Below, in pieces: positions 1 through 8,459 of a stretch of 64,000 bases of DNA (position 1 is the stretch's first letter; each line of letters starts with the position of its first letter). The stretch lies in the NCBI GenBank assembly GCA_022711595.1, contig JAKLET010000007.1, positions 1 through 64,000 on the forward strand. Direction: 5' to 3'. Under the pieces are notes generated by a model. That model made no database searches and was not told the DNA's origin. It worked only from the letters and a program-made list of their open reading frames with translations. Origin of the DNA: Deltaproteobacteria bacterium (GTDB taxonomy: Bacteria; Desulfobacterota; Syntrophorhabdia; Syntrophorhabdales; Syntrophorhabdaceae). The position numbers and the translations under genes are program-made.

Positions 1-416
1 TCCAGAAGACGGCGGAGCTCGTCCAGGAGATCAGCGCGGCCAGCAACGAGCAGAACACCGGCGCGGACCAGATCAACAAGGCCATCCAGCAGCTCGACCA
101 GGTCATCCAGCAGAACGCCTCCGCCACCGAGGAGATGGCGTCCACCGCGGAGGAGCTTTCCTCCCAGGCCGAACACCTCCAGGACATCATAGGCTTTTTC
201 AGGACAGGCAACGGCGACGGCGCAAAAAAGAGGCCCCGGGCCGCCCAGGTGAAGGCGCCCCGGAAGGAGATAAAGAAGGTCTCCGGCATCAGGGAGCCCC
301 AGCAGGCGGTGCAGGCGGGAAAACGCGCCCCCGACAGCGGCGATCCCTCCGACGGGATCAGCCTCGACATGGGATCAGCGGGCGACAGGTTCGACGAAGA
401 ATTTGAAAGGTTCTAA
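1..416 (+). CDS. Methyl-accepting chemotaxis protein, C-terminal part (5' end outside window)
   Basis: The reading frame is open from the window edge, so only about 137 C-terminal residues are present. The first 60 residues are the end of the coiled-coil signalling hairpin of a chemoreceptor, recognisable by [12 protein letters not shown] followed by [12 protein letters not shown] and the ELSSQAE helix end. This domain docks CheA and CheW and carries methylation sites. About 70 residues of charged, low-complexity linker follow and the protein ends in EFERF. That ending fits the x-[FYWH]-x-x-[FYWH] pentapeptide that tethers CheR/CheB in some receptors. cheW follows 10 bp downstream. The sensory domain is not visible, so the ligand is unknown. 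Confidence 0.93.
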   Translation, partial: QKTAELVQEISAASNEQNTGADQINKAIQQLDQVIQQNASATEEMASTAEELSSQAEHLQDIIGFFRTGNGDGAKKRPRAAQVKAPRKEIKKVSGIREPQQAVQAGKRAPDSGDPSDGISLDMGSAGDRFDEEFERF

Positions 417-426
417 GGAGGAAAAC

Positions 427-948
427 ATGAGTGTGTCTTCCGTAAACGGCACGAGACAATACCTGACCTTCCAGCTGAGCGACGAGATCTTCGCGATAGA
501 TGTGGTCAACGTCAGGGAGATACTGGAGTTCACCACCGTCACCAGGGTGCCCCGGACCCCGGAGTACATGCGGGGCGTCATCAACCTCAGGGGCTCCGTT
601 GTCCCCGTCCTGGACATGCGCCTCAAGTTCGGCATGTCCGTGACGGAGAAGACCATCAACACCTGCATCGTGGTGGTGGAGGTCGCCTTCGAGGGAGAGG
701 ATGTCATCATAGGCGCCCTGGTCGACTCGGTCCAGGAGGTGTTCGAGCTCGAATCGGAGCAGATCGAGCCGGCGCCCAGGATAGGCACCCGCCTGAGGAC
801 GGAGTTCATAAAGGGCATGGGGAAGAAGGACGAGAGGTTCATCATCATCCTCGATATAGACAGGGTCTTCTCCGCCGAGGAGATATCGTCCCTCCAGCAG
901 GCGGGAGATGCGGGCGATGTCGAGAAAAGGCTCGCAGGGAATGAATGA
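427..948 (+). CDS. cheW: Chemotaxis coupling protein CheW
   Basis: A 173-residue single-domain CheW that bridges chemoreceptors and the CheA kinase in the cytoplasm. Diagnostic features are QYLTFQLSDEIFAIDV at the N-terminus, the segment TRVPRTPEYMRGVINLRG with its VINLRG core, VVPVLDMRLKFG, and GALVDSVQEVFEL. The ATG at 427 is preceded by AAGGAGG at about 415-421. An in-frame TTG at 403 lies inside the upstream gene and was not chosen. It follows the receptor gene at 10 bp and is closed by a strong terminator, so the receptor and CheW form the end of an operon. Confidence 0.95.
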   Translation: MSVSSVNGTRQYLTFQLSDEIFAIDVVNVREILEFTTVTRVPRTPEYMRGVINLRGSVVPVLDMRLKFGMSVTEKTINTCIVVVEVAFEGEDVIIGALVDSVQEVFELESEQIEPAPRIGTRLRTEFIKGMGKKDERFIIILDIDRVFSAEEISSLQQAGDAGDVEKRLAGNE

Positions 949-960
949 GGGAAGGATAAG

Positions 961-1009
961 AAAGGAACGGGTACAGGCCGGAGACAACCGGCCTGTACCC
1001 GTTCCTTTT
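961..1009 (+). terminator. Intrinsic terminator after cheW
   Basis: A perfect 20-bp stem (962-981 pairing with 988-1007) has a 6-nt loop AGACAA and runs into TTTTCCTGTTT. It sits 13 bp after the cheW stop codon and closes the chemotaxis operon. The arm pairs GGAACGGGTACAGGCCGG with its exact complement. Confidence 0.93.
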
Positions 1010-1125
1010 CCTGTTTAAGATATCTCACTCCATCCGGACACACCGCAAACACCGCTGACAGCGTGAACAATCATTCGATAGAGCGTGGTGGACCGCCGAA
1101 GAAGCTTATCGTTTTTTTGTATTCC

Positions 1126-1153
1126 TTGACAAGCTCCCCGCCTGTGATATACA
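1126..1153 (+). promoter_or_regulatory. Sigma-70 type promoter for the SGNH-like gene
   Basis: TTGACA at 1126-1131 and TATACA at 1148-1153 are separated by 16 bp, about 85 bp upstream of the TTG start at 1238. The match is good by eye only. The rest of 1010-1237 shows nothing else recognisable. Confidence 0.55.
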
Positions 1154-1237
1154 AGGTCATTTGTACGCAATGATGAACCGAAAAAAAGGTTAGCGGTAAT
1201 TTGTGTCTGTAATTATGAAAAACCCGGAGGGAAGTCG

Positions 1238-1813
1238 TTGAGGGTCCTTGTCCGAGGCGGCAGCATAGCGGCAGGTTACGGTGTCAGGAAGGGTTATGTC
1301 GACCTCATCGGGGGGCCTCTTTCCGAAAGGGGGATAGAGATCGTCAATCGTTCAAGGTACAGGGAAACGACCTTTGACGGTGTCGGCACGTTCTATCAGG
1401 ACATCGATCCCTTCCGGCCGGATATTCTGCTTTTCCATTTCGGTATCGATGATGCCTTCCAGTGCGTCTACCGCTCGGAATTCCAGGAGAATCTTGTTCA
1501 AATGATCAGGCTGGCCCGCGCTCGTTTCAGCCCCGCCATATTTCTGGCAACATCCCACGCCTTCGATGACCCCTGCGACATGGACGCTGTCTATATATTT
1601 TACCGGTCATTGAAGATCGTGGCCTCAGACCTTGATTGCCGGCTGGTCCCGGTACATTACCACTGGGCCGGATATCTTGAGGAACACGGCCTCAGGAGCA
1701 AAGACCTTGTTTTGCGGGACCCCAGGTATCCGAACGGGAAAGGCCACCGGGTCATCGCGGAGGCGGTGATGAAGGAGTTGGGAAGACAGTTTGAATGTTT
1801 GAGCGGTTTTTAA
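1238..1813 (+). CDS. SGNH/GDSL-like hydrolase fold protein with altered catalytic blocks
   Basis: A 191-residue protein read from TTG at 1238 behind GGAGG at 1226-1230. The layout resembles SGNH hydrolases: block I GGSIAAGYG, block III LLFHFGIDD and block V DPRYPNGKGH near the C-terminus. The usual residues are altered: GDS is GGS, the block III Asn is Asp, and the catalytic His of D-x-x-H-P-N is Tyr. A normal esterase mechanism is therefore doubtful, and a carbohydrate-binding or inactive role is possible. It has no signal peptide. Its last 101 codons are repeated almost exactly at 23.4 kb. The fold assignment is moderately sure, the function unknown. Confidence 0.7.
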   Translation: MRVLVRGGSIAAGYGVRKGYVDLIGGPLSERGIEIVNRSRYRETTFDGVGTFYQDIDPFRPDILLFHFGIDDAFQCVYRSEFQENLVQMIRLARARFSPAIFLATSHAFDDPCDMDAVYIFYRSLKIVASDLDCRLVPVHYHWAGYLEEHGLRSKDLVLRDPRYPNGKGHRVIAEAVMKELGRQFECLSGF

Positions 1814-1821
1814 GAAAAAAA
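1509..1821 (+). repeat. Direct repeat, copy A (3' part of SGNH-like gene)
   Basis: About 310 bp from GGCTGGCCCGCG to GGTTTTTAAGAAAAAA recur at 23383-23692 in the same orientation with only scattered, mostly synonymous differences and one codon fewer near the end (GRQFECL versus GRQQCL). The copies bracket about 21.5 kb of accessory genes. Confidence 0.95.
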
Positions 1822-1849
1822 AGCTATGTTAAAAAAACATCCCTTTTGA

Positions 1850-1876
1850 TTGAACAATGTGTACAATTTATATAAT
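1850..1876 (+). promoter_or_regulatory. Possible promoter for the histidine kinase gene
   Basis: A consensus -10 box TATAAT lies at 1871-1876, 21 bp before the kinase ATG. The best -35 candidates are TTGAAC (1850-1855, short 15-bp spacer) and TTGATT (1846-1851, 19-bp spacer), neither ideal. Confidence 0.35.
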
Positions 1877-1896
1877 GATCAAACTAATGGAAAAGA

Positions 1897-4284
1897 ATGT
1901 ATAGAAAAGCCTTTCTGGAAATACTGACCGATCTTTCACGACGTTTCATAAATATGCCGCCCGAACATGTTGATTCGGAGATTGACGATGCCATTTCTGC
2001 GGTTTGCAGACGCTTCGGCCTTGATATGGGAGTAGCCTGGCAATGGTCGAAAGAAATGCCGCGGTACTTGACAATAACCCACCTCTACCGGCCACCGGGG
2101 GGCTCGCCTTTACCAGAGAAGATCGATGCGGAGGAACTGTTCCCCTGGTGTATGAAAGAAGTGAAAGCCGGCAGAACTATCGCCATATCCGTTGACAAAG
2201 CTCCGGCAGAGGCAGACCGCGATAGAGAGACCTGGGCTCATTACGGCGTCAGGTCTACCGCGGTATTTCCCTTGTCTCCGGGGAGGGGACAGCTGATCGG
2301 CGCGTTGAGTTTTGCCACAATTAAGACGTTTTCCTGGTCGAAAGATATCGTAAAAGAACTGCAGCTTGTTGCTGAGATATTTGCAAATGCCCTTGCGAGG
2401 AAATATTCCGATCAGGCCCTGCGTGAGAGCGAAGAGCGGCTGAGCCTTGCATCAACCGCTGCAGGTATAGGATTGTGGATCCTCGACATTAAAACAAACC
2501 AGTACTGGGCAACGGCCCAGGCCCTTCAATTATTCGAATTGCCCCCGGACTATAAACTCGACCTCAATACATTTATCAATATGGTCCATCCTGAAGACCG
2601 GGAAAAGATAAAGGAGGCAATGCGTACGGCCTCTCAATCGAATGATGATACCCGGGTCACATACCGCGTCGTTCTTGCGGATGGGACCATCCGGTGGCTC
2701 GTTTCGAGGGGCCGCATGCAACCTGGCACTGCCGGCGATACAGACAAGCTTATGGGCGTATCCCTGGACGTGACCGAACGGATGGAGGCGGAAGTTGCAG
2801 CAAAAAAAATACAGACGACAGTTACCGCCATTCTGGAAAGCACGCAGGACCTGATATGGACCGTTGACCCGGAACGTTTCGGCCTCATCACCTTTAATAC
2901 GGCTCTCGCGGAATATTTCAGGCAGGGCACCGGGTTGGTTATTACGGAAGGCATGAGTCCCCACGATATGATAGGAGGCTCTTTCACAGCTGCAACCGCC
3001 GAAAAATGGGACCGGTTATACGAGCGTGCTCTTCGGCATGGGCCTTACACTGAAGAGTATGTGGTCAGCACGGGAACCAGGGTCCTTCTTCTTTCACTCA
3101 ATCTCCTGAAAAGAGACGGCGAGGTTTTCGGTATATCTGTATTCGGCAAGGATGTTACCGAGCGCAAACGGATGGAAAAAAAGATCGAGGCCGCAGCCCT
3201 GGAATGGCAGACCACATTTGATTCCATTCCCGACATGGTCATGATCCTTGACGCTGAACGCCGCGTCATACAGGCGAACCGGGCAGCATGGAACTTCCTC
3301 AATGTTCCGTTGGAAGAGACTTTAGGCAGGCATTGTCATACATTGATGCACGGTGAAGATCATCCCCCGGCTGATTGTCCCCTGGCACGGATACATGAAG
3401 TTAAGAACCGCGAGGAAAGAGATATATACGACAGCCGAACCGAAAAATGGCTCCACGTTTCGGTTGACCCCATTTTCGACGAAAAGGGAGAGTCCGTGCG
3501 TTTCGTTCACATGGCCAGGGATATCACTGCGAGCAAAAAAGCTGAGAAGGACGCCCTTGAATCCCGCAGAGAACTGCTGAGAATGCAGCGTTTGTTTAGA
3601 ATGGGGGAGTTGACGGCATCACTGGCCCATGAATTGAACCAACCGCTCACATCGATCCTGAGCAATGCCCGCGCAGCACTGAGATTCATTGATTCCGGAG
3701 AGCTCGACATGAATGAGCTCAAAGACATTCTGAACGACATCGCAAACGATGACAGGAGGGCGGGCAACATTATCCGGAGCTTGAGGGCCATGGTAAAACC
3801 GGAAGATAGTGAAAAGATTGTGATATCGCTCAGCGATGTCCTCCATGAGGCCGTTTCCCTGTTTCACGGTGAGGCTATCATCCGGAATATCGACGTGGAC
3901 ACATTTTTCGTTGATCCCCTCCCCGGGGTGAACATTGACGTGGTCCAGATACAGCAGGTGCTGACCAATCTTATGATGAATGCCGCGGAATCGATGTTGG
4001 CTGAAGTGCAGAGAAAGATAGTCATAAGGGCGCACATTGTCGAAGGCGGCAAGGTCCGCGTGACTGTGAGCGATTGCGGGCCCGGCATTGCGGATGAAGA
4101 TCTGGGCAGGATATTCGAGCCATTCTTTACAACCAAACGATCCGGCCTGGGGATGGGGCTGTCACTCAGCCGTTCTATTATCGAGGCCCACGGCGGGCAT
4201 ATGCGGGTTGAGAACAACCCGGATAGAGGAGCAACCTTCTCGTTTGAGCTGCCGTTGGAGGAACGAAATGATGACCGAAGATGA
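1897..4284 (+). CDS. PAS-domain sensor histidine kinase (FixL/TodS-like, soluble)
   Basis: A 795-residue cytoplasmic kinase with no membrane segment. In order: a GAF-like sensor (about 1-170), three PAS domains (about 183-300, 305-428, 432-550; two end in the PAC-type DVTERM/DVTERK segments), a HisKA domain with H-box SLAHELNQPLTSIL and phospho-acceptor His578, and an HATPase domain with N-box Asn695, DCGPGI, FEPFFTTK and GLGMGLSLS. The HELNQPL H-box is typical of kinases paired with FixJ-type regulators, and such a regulator overlaps its 3' end by 17 bp. The input signal is unknown; soluble PAS/GAF kinases often sense redox state or small aromatics. Confidence 0.93.
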   Translation: MYRKAFLEILTDLSRRFINMPPEHVDSEIDDAISAVCRRFGLDMGVAWQWSKEMPRYLTITHLYRPPGGSPLPEKIDAEELFPWCMKEVKAGRTIAISVDKAPAEADRDRETWAHYGVRSTAVFPLSPGRGQLIGALSFATIKTFSWSKDIVKELQLVAEIFANALARKYSDQALRESEERLSLASTAAGIGLWILDIKTNQYWATAQALQLFELPPDYKLDLNTFINMVHPEDREKIKEAMRTASQSNDDTRVTYRVVLADGTIRWLVSRGRMQPGTAGDTDKLMGVSLDVTERMEAEVAAKKIQTTVTAILESTQDLIWTVDPERFGLITFNTALAEYFRQGTGLVITEGMSPHDMIGGSFTAATAEKWDRLYERALRHGPYTEEYVVSTGTRVLLLSLNLLKRDGEVFGISVFGKDVTERKRMEKKIEAAALEWQTTFDSIPDMVMILDAERRVIQANRAAWNFLNVPLEETLGRHCHTLMHGEDHPPADCPLARIHEVKNREERDIYDSRTEKWLHVSVDPIFDEKGESVRFVHMARDITASKKAEKDALESRRELLRMQRLFRMGELTASLAHELNQPLTSILSNARAALRFIDSGELDMNELKDILNDIANDDRRAGNIIRSLRAMVKPEDSEKIVISLSDVLHEAVSLFHGEAIIRNIDVDTFFVDPLPGVNIDVVQIQQVLTNLMMNAAESMLAEVQRKIVIRAHIVEGGKVRVTVSDCGPGIADEDLGRIFEPFFTTKRSGLGMGLSLSRSIIEAHGGHMRVENNPDRGATFSFELPLEERNDDRR

Positions 4285-4903
4285 ACCTGTCGTATTTGTC
4301 ATAGACGACGACGCTTCCGTTTGCAAAAGCCTTATGAGGCTCTTACGTTCGTTCGGTTACGAGGCGAGAGCCTTTCACTCGGCGGAACATTTCCTGGAAC
4401 AGGTACCATTTCAGGGGACGGGATGCATCATTCTTGACGTCCGGATGCCGGGGATAGGGGGAATGGCACTGCAAGATAAACTCGGCAAAACTGAGGACAG
4501 CCTGCCTGTCATCTTCATTACCGGCCATGGCGATATCCCAATGAGCGTACAGGCAATGAAAAAAGGCGCTACGGACTTTCTTCCCAAACCCTTTGAAGAC
4601 GGGCAGCTCATAGATGCCGTGGTGAAAGCTGTCGAGAAAAGCAGACAGATCAGGATGTCCTGCAATGAACTGAATAACCTGCGGATGCGCCTTGACCGGC
4701 TGACGCCCCGGGAACGCGAAGTGCTTCCCTATATCATAGCGGGGCTCCTTAACAAACAGATCGCATTTAAACTGAACATAGCCGAAAAGACCATCAAGGT
4801 CCATCGTGCGCATATCATGGAAAAACTGGGCGTTGGTTCAGTGGCCGAACTGGTCCGCCTTGCGGAAAAGGCAAATATTGAACCATACGACCAAAGATCG
4901 TGA
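4268..4903 (+). CDS. FixJ/NarL-family response regulator
   Basis: A 211-residue regulator with an N-terminal receiver (acidic pocket DDD near the start, phospho-acceptor Asp57 in ILDVRMPG, FITGHGDIPMSV, Lys in FLPKPF) and a C-terminal LuxR-type helix-turn-helix (LTPREREVL, then NKQIAFKLNIAEKTIKVHR). The start is the double ATG at 4268/4271, which overlaps the kinase stop codon by 17 bp and indicates translational coupling. The overlap and the H-box type make it the cognate partner of the kinase. A 20-bp palindrome lies 77 bp downstream of its stop and recurs at 22.47 kb, so it is a candidate DNA target. Confidence 0.93.
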   Translation: MMTEDEPVVFVIDDDASVCKSLMRLLRSFGYEARAFHSAEHFLEQVPFQGTGCIILDVRMPGIGGMALQDKLGKTEDSLPVIFITGHGDIPMSVQAMKKGATDFLPKPFEDGQLIDAVVKAVEKSRQIRMSCNELNNLRMRLDRLTPREREVLPYIIAGLLNKQIAFKLNIAEKTIKVHRAHIMEKLGVGSVAELVRLAEKANIEPYDQRS

Positions 4904-5247
4904 AAACTTCAGCCTGAGGCGCTATTGCCGCATCTTCAACCCCGGGTCGCCGGACCTGTGTCATGGACGCCAACCTCCGTATTGGACTAAAGTCCAATAG
5001 CAATATGCTCTCGCAATCCTATATCATTCATTGAAGACGGGACTTTGATCATTCTTCGGAAACATAAGGGAATACACCCTGGAAGAGATCAGCGCAGCAG
5101 AAGAAAAGCAAGCGAAATGGATAACAAACTTAGTTATCACCATCGTAAGCCACGGTTTCCGGCCCTGATGGCGGTAGCCTGTCATAATAGATCAATTTCG
5201 GAAAAATAAAAAAAACAGATGATGTCATTGAGTACAGGAGGAGAGCC
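4904..5247 (+). other. Gene-poor gap upstream of the sulfatase
   Basis: This 344-bp gap holds the palindrome at 4980-4999 and a smaller inverted repeat GATAAC-7-GTTATC at 5119-5137. A possible -10 box CATAAT lies at 5183-5188 without a clear -35. A short open stretch around 5055-5170 reads REYTLEEISAAEEKQA but has no convincing start codon. It may be a gene remnant and was not called. Confidence 0.5.
4980..4999. promoter_or_regulatory. Palindromic operator candidate, site 1
   Basis: TATTGGACT-AA-AGTCCAATA is a perfect 9-bp inverted repeat with a 2-bp centre. Seventeen of its 20 positions are identical to the site at 22470-22489. The spacing and dyad symmetry suit a dimeric LuxR/FixJ-type helix-turn-helix protein, and one is encoded just upstream. 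It stands about 250 bp before the sulfatase start. Confidence 0.65.
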
Positions 5248-7674
5248 ATGAAAAATAAGAGTGTAACTGCCGGCATTGGTATGACGCTGACAGCGCTTTG
5301 CGCGACAACAATTGGCGCTCAGACGATGCCCGACCGCACGAACCTGCCGATCCCAGAGCCAAAATATCCGCGCAGTCAGGTTCTTGATGTCCGAAATGCC
5401 GGGACGCCGCCGCCACAGTTTCAGGTGAAAGCGCCGGCAGGGGCCCCGAACGTGCTTATCGTTCTCATCGACGACATGGGCTTCAGCCAGCCAAGCGCCT
5501 TTGGCGGTCCCATAAACATGCCGACCGCCGAGCGTCTTGCGGCCAACGGACTCAAGTACAACCATTTCCATACAACGGCCCTGAGTTCGCCGACACGGTC
5601 AGCCCTCCTTACGGGCAGGAATCACCATACCAACAACACGGGTTCGATCATGGAGACCGCAACGGCCTTTCCGGGCAACACGGGTAAGCGCCCTGACAGT
5701 GTGGCCCCGCTGGCCATGATGCTGCGTTACAACGGCTATACGACCGCCCACTTCGGCAAGAACCATGAGACGGCTGCCTGGGAAACAGGACCTTCGGGGC
5801 CGACGGACCGCTGGCCTACCCGGTCAGGATTCGACAAGTTTTACGGTTTTATGGGCGGTGAAACGAACCAGTGGGCTCCGGCGATCTACGACGGTATGAC
5901 CAGGGTCGAGGTGCCAAAAGACCCGAACTACCACTTCATGACGGACATGACGAACCAGGCGATCAGGTGGGTGCAATCGGTGAAGTCCCTGACCCCTGAC
6001 AAGCCCTTCTTCATATACTTTGCGCCGGGGGCGACCCATGCGCCGCACCATGTGCCGAAACAGTGGATCGCCAGATATAAGGGCAAGTTCGACCAGGGCT
6101 GGGACAGGCTGCGGGAAGAGACCCTGGCCCGGCAGATCAAGCTCGGTGTGGTACCGGCAGGCACAAGGCTGGCGCCGAAACCGCCGGCGATCAAGGACTG
6201 GGACAAACTGACCGCCAAAGAGAAAAAGCTCTTCTCCCGCCAGATGGAGATCTATGCCGGATTCGGCGAGTACGCGGACACCGAGATCGGACGCCTCGTT
6301 GACGCTATTAAGGACATGGGCCAGCTTGACAATACCCTTGTTTTTTACATTTTGGGAGATAACGGGGCAAGCGCCGAAGGCGGGATGAGCGGCATGTTCA
6401 ACGAGATGACCTATTTCAACAACGTGACGGAAAAGTTCGACGACGTCATGAAACATTATGATGACCTCGGCGGCCCGAGCACATACAATCATTATGCTGC
6501 AGGCTGGGCCGTTGCCGGGGATGTCCCCTTTACCTGGACCAAGCAGATCGCATCAAATTACGGCGGTACGCGAAATGGAATGGTCGTTCACTGGCCGAAG
6601 CGGATCACGGGCAAGGGTGAGGTCCGTTCCCAGTGGCACCACGTGATAGACATAGCCCCCACGATCCTCGAGGCTGCAGGGCTGCCTGAACCGAAGACGG
6701 TGAACGGTGTTGCCCAGACCCCTATCGAAGGGGTGAGCATGTTCTATACCTTTAATGACGCAAAGGCAAAGGACCGTCACCTGACCCAGTATTTCGAGAT
6801 CTTCGGCAACCGTGCGATTTACCACGACGGGTGGTTCGCCGGGACCGTGCACAAGGCGCCCTGGGAACCAGAGCCGCGGGCTGCCCTGGAAAAGGATACC
6901 TGGGAACTTTATAACACAAAGATTGATTTCAGCCTCGTCGACGACCTGGCGAAAAAGAATCCGGAGAAGCTCAAGGAGATGCAGGAACTCTTTATCAAGG
7001 AAGCGATCAAGTACCCCGTGCTTCCCATCGATGACCGCGGTGTCGAGCGTCTCAACTCGGCCCTGGTCGGACGGCCCGACCTGATGGCGGGACGGACAAC
7101 GCTCACCGTCTTTGAAGGCATGAAAGGAATGTCTGAAAATGTTTTCATCAACACAAAGAACCGTTCCCATTCAATAACAGCAGAGGTGATCATTCCCAAA
7201 GGCGGAGCAAATGGTGTAATACTCGCCCAGGCGGGGCGCTTCGGCGGCTGGTGCCTCTACCTGAAGGATGGGAAACCTTCCTATACCTACAATTACCTGG
7301 GGTTGAAGAGCACCACCATCGCTGCCAAACAGGTTATCGGCGCGGGCAAGGCGACGATACGGTATGAATTTGCCTATGACGGCGGCGGTCTCGGCAAGGG
7401 CGGCGTGGGAACGATATTTGTCAACGGCAGGAAGGTTGCGGAGGGACGCATTGAACAGACACAGCCTCTCGCATTTTCCGGTGACGAAGGCGCCGATGTC
7501 GGTGAGGATGGAGAAACACCTGTTGTTGCGAACTATGGAATTCAGGCACCATATAAATTTACCGGCAAGATCAGCAAGGTCACGATAGACCTGAAGGAAA
7601 CGGGAAAAGCACAGAAGGCGCAGGAAGACAAATTACGCGCGGAAGCAGCCCGGAAGAAGGCACTGTCTGATTAA
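5248..7674 (+). CDS. Exported arylsulfatase, serine-type (long 780-800 aa family)
   Basis: An 808-residue sulfatase of the long type also known in mycobacteria. It has an N-terminal signal peptide (hydrophobic residues 8-24). Metal ligands appear as IDD (Asp75, Asp76) and GDNGA (Asp371, Asn372). The signature is LSSPTRSALLTGR, so Ser113 takes the place of the Cys converted to formylglycine. Ser-type sulfatases depend on a radical SAM maturase (anSME), and the anSME gene in this region is broken. The C-terminal third is a beta-rich extension. The start is ATG 5248 behind AGGAGGAG. The substrate is unknown; the family cleaves sulfate esters in the periplasm. Confidence 0.93.
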   Translation: MKNKSVTAGIGMTLTALCATTIGAQTMPDRTNLPIPEPKYPRSQVLDVRNAGTPPPQFQVKAPAGAPNVLIVLIDDMGFSQPSAFGGPINMPTAERLAANGLKYNHFHTTALSSPTRSALLTGRNHHTNNTGSIMETATAFPGNTGKRPDSVAPLAMMLRYNGYTTAHFGKNHETAAWETGPSGPTDRWPTRSGFDKFYGFMGGETNQWAPAIYDGMTRVEVPKDPNYHFMTDMTNQAIRWVQSVKSLTPDKPFFIYFAPGATHAPHHVPKQWIARYKGKFDQGWDRLREETLARQIKLGVVPAGTRLAPKPPAIKDWDKLTAKEKKLFSRQMEIYAGFGEYADTEIGRLVDAIKDMGQLDNTLVFYILGDNGASAEGGMSGMFNEMTYFNNVTEKFDDVMKHYDDLGGPSTYNHYAAGWAVAGDVPFTWTKQIASNYGGTRNGMVVHWPKRITGKGEVRSQWHHVIDIAPTILEAAGLPEPKTVNGVAQTPIEGVSMFYTFNDAKAKDRHLTQYFEIFGNRAIYHDGWFAGTVHKAPWEPEPRAALEKDTWELYNTKIDFSLVDDLAKKNPEKLKEMQELFIKEAIKYPVLPIDDRGVERLNSALVGRPDLMAGRTTLTVFEGMKGMSENVFINTKNRSHSITAEVIIPKGGANGVILAQAGRFGGWCLYLKDGKPSYTYNYLGLKSTTIAAKQVIGAGKATIRYEFAYDGGGLGKGGVGTIFVNGRKVAEGRIEQTQPLAFSGDEGADVGEDGETPVVANYGIQAPYKFTGKISKVTIDLKETGKAQKAQEDKLRAEAARKKALSD

Positions 7675-7773
7675 ACGATCCATAGATCACCTTGACAGAA
7701 CTTTATGGTTCGGGCATGACAGTATAAGTTGAAGAGCTCTTGATACCAACTATTGTATTGCTTGAAGAACTGA

Positions 7774-8418
7774 GTGATATCCGCAGGAGGGAACGATGAA
7801 AATGCAGCAGGTCAGCCCGAGCCGCTCTCTTTTTACAAAAGCAATATGAACTCCATAGCAGGTGACGGGGAAACCGTCCCCTGGCCGATATACACGTCGC
7901 GACTCGACATTGAGCCTGAATTGGCCGTTGTGTATGGGAACGAAAGGCAGCCGGTGGCAGGCTTCTGCATCTTCAACGACGTTTCGGCCCGAGATGTTCA
8001 GGCCACGGAGTTTGTCGGCGGGTTCTGCCTGACGAAGGACATGGCAAAGGGCAACCAGCTGGGACCTTACCTGGTCACGCCCGATGAGGCTGTTAACCCA
8101 TATAATCTTAAGGTGACAGTGTTGGTGAATGGGCAGGTCAAGCACCAGGGATCAACATCGGAGATAAGCCATAAGGCCGAAGACGTCTTCGCCTGGCTTC
8201 AGTTTATCGCTCCCCTGAAACCGGGCTCGGTAATGGGCTTCGGCACCATTCCCGACTGCACCGCTTGCGACCACGATGATTTTGTCGATCCGGGCGCCGA
8301 GATCCAGGTCGCTTTCGAGCGGCTCGGGACACTCCGCTGCCGTTTCGACGAACCGTCGGGCAAGCTGCTGCCGAGCCGTTGGCCGGTCCGGGAGCCATTG
8401 AAGAAGTATCACGGTTAG
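7774..8418 (+). pseudogene. Fumarylacetoacetate hydrolase family protein, N-terminally truncated
   Basis: About 200 residues match the catalytic core of the FAH family: RLDIEPELAVVYG with the two metal-binding acids, GFCIFNDVSARD, CLTKDMAKGNQLGPYLVTPDE and VMGFGTIPDC. The usual 60-100 N-terminal residues before the PLSFYKSN segment are absent. A well-placed ATG at 7796 behind AGGAGG opens a different frame and stops after 17 codons, as if a deletion joined the original start to the core out of frame. In the core frame the only starts are GTG 7774, without a proper ribosome site, and ATG 7846. The metal site looks intact, so a shortened active protein cannot be excluded, but a broken gene is more likely. 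Confidence 0.65.
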
Positions 8419-8459
8419 GTCACAACCATCCTCGATTATGATCGAAAGGAGTTTACGAA

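Noticed and set aside
358..1070. Two long minus-strand frames over cheW
   Set aside because: They are shadows of the high-GC cheW frame; the plus-strand product is clearly CheW and the minus-strand translations have no protein-like features.
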